Below, piece by piece: positions 63,190 through 64,000 of a stretch of DNA of 64,000 bases. This DNA comes from Deltaproteobacteria bacterium (lineage in GTDB: Bacteria > Myxococcota_C > UBA6777): positions 1-64,000 of the forward strand of contig PCBK01000133.1 in the NCBI GenBank assembly GCA_002731275.1. Reading direction: 5' to 3'. Numbering within the stretch: the stretch's first letter is position 1; every line of letters begins with the position of its first letter. The notes beneath the pieces are model-generated. The model had not been told where the DNA came from, did not search any database, and saw only the letters and a program-made list of their open reading frames with translations. The translations under genes were made by a program, and so were the position numbers.

Positions 63190-63550
63190 CCAGACAAAGC
63201 AACAACTCTACTTCGTGAAGCTTGTGCGAGGAGTACTGAAGCGGAAGGTGAGTCTATTGGAGCTTGTGTTGTGACAAAGGGAGCTAGTTTCCGGTGTCAT
63301 GAAGCTTGGATCAGGTCTCCAGGGAGCTTGTGCAACGGAGTCAAGCTCCTCTTGGCCGATGTTTTAGCGTTCACTTTGTATGCACAGGATATCCATGTTC
63401 TACGTACGAGCTTCCGTATTTGCTGCACAAGCTCCAAAACATGTGTTTTTGTAGATGATTATGGCTGGAACAAGATTTTTGATCGGGCGAGATCGTTTCC
63501 GGACTCGCTGCACAAGCTTCCACGCTCGCTGCACAAGCTCATGATATTGC
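63190..63550. repeat. Repeated GAAGCTTGTGC/GCACAAGCTTC motif, no gene
   Basis: The 944-base gap (62947-63890) has no convincing gene; the longest open frame (63010-63555) has no ribosome site and follows the repeats. The motif GAAGCTTGTGC or GGAGCTTGTGC recurs near 63217, 63259 and 63326, and its reverse GCACAAGCTC/GCACAAGCTTCC near 63424, 63509 and 63530. Together they could form an extended snapback. The stretch 63556-63890 holds no recognisable element apart from the ribosome site of the next gene. Confidence 0.4.
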
Positions 63551-63890
63551 GTTGACAACAACGAAAAAAGGTTGTACTCACGAAAGTCACTTCAAGAAAA
63601 AAGTATTTCCTTGCATCAACCTAACACGGATATACATACGTGCCGTGTTTGTAAGGCTATTGGAAAAAAGCGCACGAAGGAGGATTTGATGGAGCCTCAG
63701 GCGAGGCATGAGGAGAAGGCATGGCCACCGCCATATCGACGACGAAGAAGAGAGCGTACGTGTGCTCTCCGAGACCTTGGGTTTCGCCTCTCTGAGGCCT
63801 ATGCTTGCGGTTTCAACTGCAACCTCCACATGCGTTTCTTTTTCCTCTATACTTTTTTTCTTACAATAGCCTAAGCGACAGGAGAATGTG

Positions 63891-64000
63891 ATGAGCTTTT
63901 TGGATGACCTCCCGCTGGATTGGACCAAGGCAGAGACTCGTGAATTGCATCGAATACTCTCGGCAGCTTTTTCGACACAAAAGAGTGTAAAGCAGATCAC
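63891..64000 (+). CDS. Effector-associated-domain-like protein, 5' end only
   Basis: ATG 63891 follows GGAG by 6 nt; 36 codons are readable before the window ends. The sequence LDWTKAETRELHRILSAAFSTQKSVKQI resembles the N-terminal effector-associated domain (EAD1-like) that recruits partners in prokaryotic conflict systems. The rest of the gene is outside the window. Confidence 0.6.
   Translation, partial: MSFLDDLPLDWTKAETRELHRILSAAFSTQKSVKQI

Noticed and set aside
63010-63555. Plus-strand open frame of 181 codons
   Set aside because: No ribosome site; content follows the repeated GAAGCTTGTGC motif and has no plausible fold.
63587-64000. Minus-strand open frame of 137 codons at the right edge
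   Set aside because: Low-complexity Ser/Arg sequence, antisense to the better supported EAD-like gene start at 63891.
1-64000. tRNA or rRNA genes
   Set aside because: Reading the intergenic stretches, I saw no cloverleaf with GTTCGA-type T arm or rRNA-like sequence; a covariance-model scan would be needed to exclude it fully.

Overview
The window looks like a chromosomal segment of a Gram-negative, Myxococcota-like (deltaproteobacterial) bacterium of moderate GC. The evidence for this is the many lipoproteins and secreted proteins, two proteins ending in MYXO-CTERM-like tails (Gly-Cys, one hydrophobic helix, Arg cluster), CARDB, WD40 and MopE-type Cys/Asp motifs, a eukaryotic-type Ser/Thr kinase and a pseudokinase. 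Taxonomy is inferred from style; there is no rRNA or tRNA in the window. Family assignments and alignments were made by eye, without searches. Several genes start at TTG behind strong Shine-Dalgarno sites.

Layout. 1-6.7 kb: envelope lipoproteins (WD40 propeller, five-haem cytochrome c, small Cys-rich proteins) and a dual-specificity-type phosphatase. 7.06-14.33 kb: the most unusual gene, a single 2,423-codon ORF colinear with RNA polymerase beta followed by beta-prime. The NADFDGD catalytic loop aligns without gaps but has lost its aspartates, while both zinc sites and the sigma-binding clamp helices are kept. It looks like a catalytically dead RNAP paralogue. 14.4-20 kb: an unknown protein, a dihaem lipoprotein, a MYXO-CTERM protein and a GMC oxidoreductase/Tat-subunit pair. 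20.4-28.5 kb: a block of minus-strand envelope genes (pseudokinase with coiled coil, Lys/Pro/Thr-rich membrane protein, acidic lipoprotein, helical lipoprotein, four-repeat basic secreted protein, ExbD/TolR-like secreted protein). 28.8-38.3 kb: a large CARDB/MopE MYXO-CTERM protein, an alpha/beta hydrolase, a secreted TPR-like protein and a Ser/Thr kinase.

38.3-57.1 kb is mostly metabolism and regulation: Eis-like acetyltransferase, TVP38 membrane protein, SpoIIM-like protein, GNAT, an APH-type kinase coupled to an APS-kinase-like protein, TetR, a SulP transporter, a SecA paralogue, glutamate synthase large subunit, an NTF2-like protein, AraC and YaiI/YqxD. 57.3-64.0 kb resembles a conflict or effector island: a membrane protein with N-terminal effector-associated-like helical modules, ankyrin-like repeats and a C-terminal protein-glutaminase-like domain whose catalytic Cys is Ser; a trypsin-like protease fused to a DNA/RNA non-specific endonuclease; a helical partner; and, cut by the window edge, the start of a gene with an effector-associated-domain-like N terminus.

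Intergenic space is rich in repeats. Four copies of an element with terminal inverted repeats (core TGGTCCTCTCGCGAA) carry 2-6 internal stem-loop units and lie next to gene 3' ends. A second family has 8-bp arms (GGGCAAGT or GGGCGAGT) around a 4-base loop. Other sites include a near-perfect 24-bp palindrome upstream of gltB, an inverted repeat and an intrinsic-terminator-like hairpin upstream of tetR, and a perfect 28-bp palindrome just before the protease-nuclease gene.
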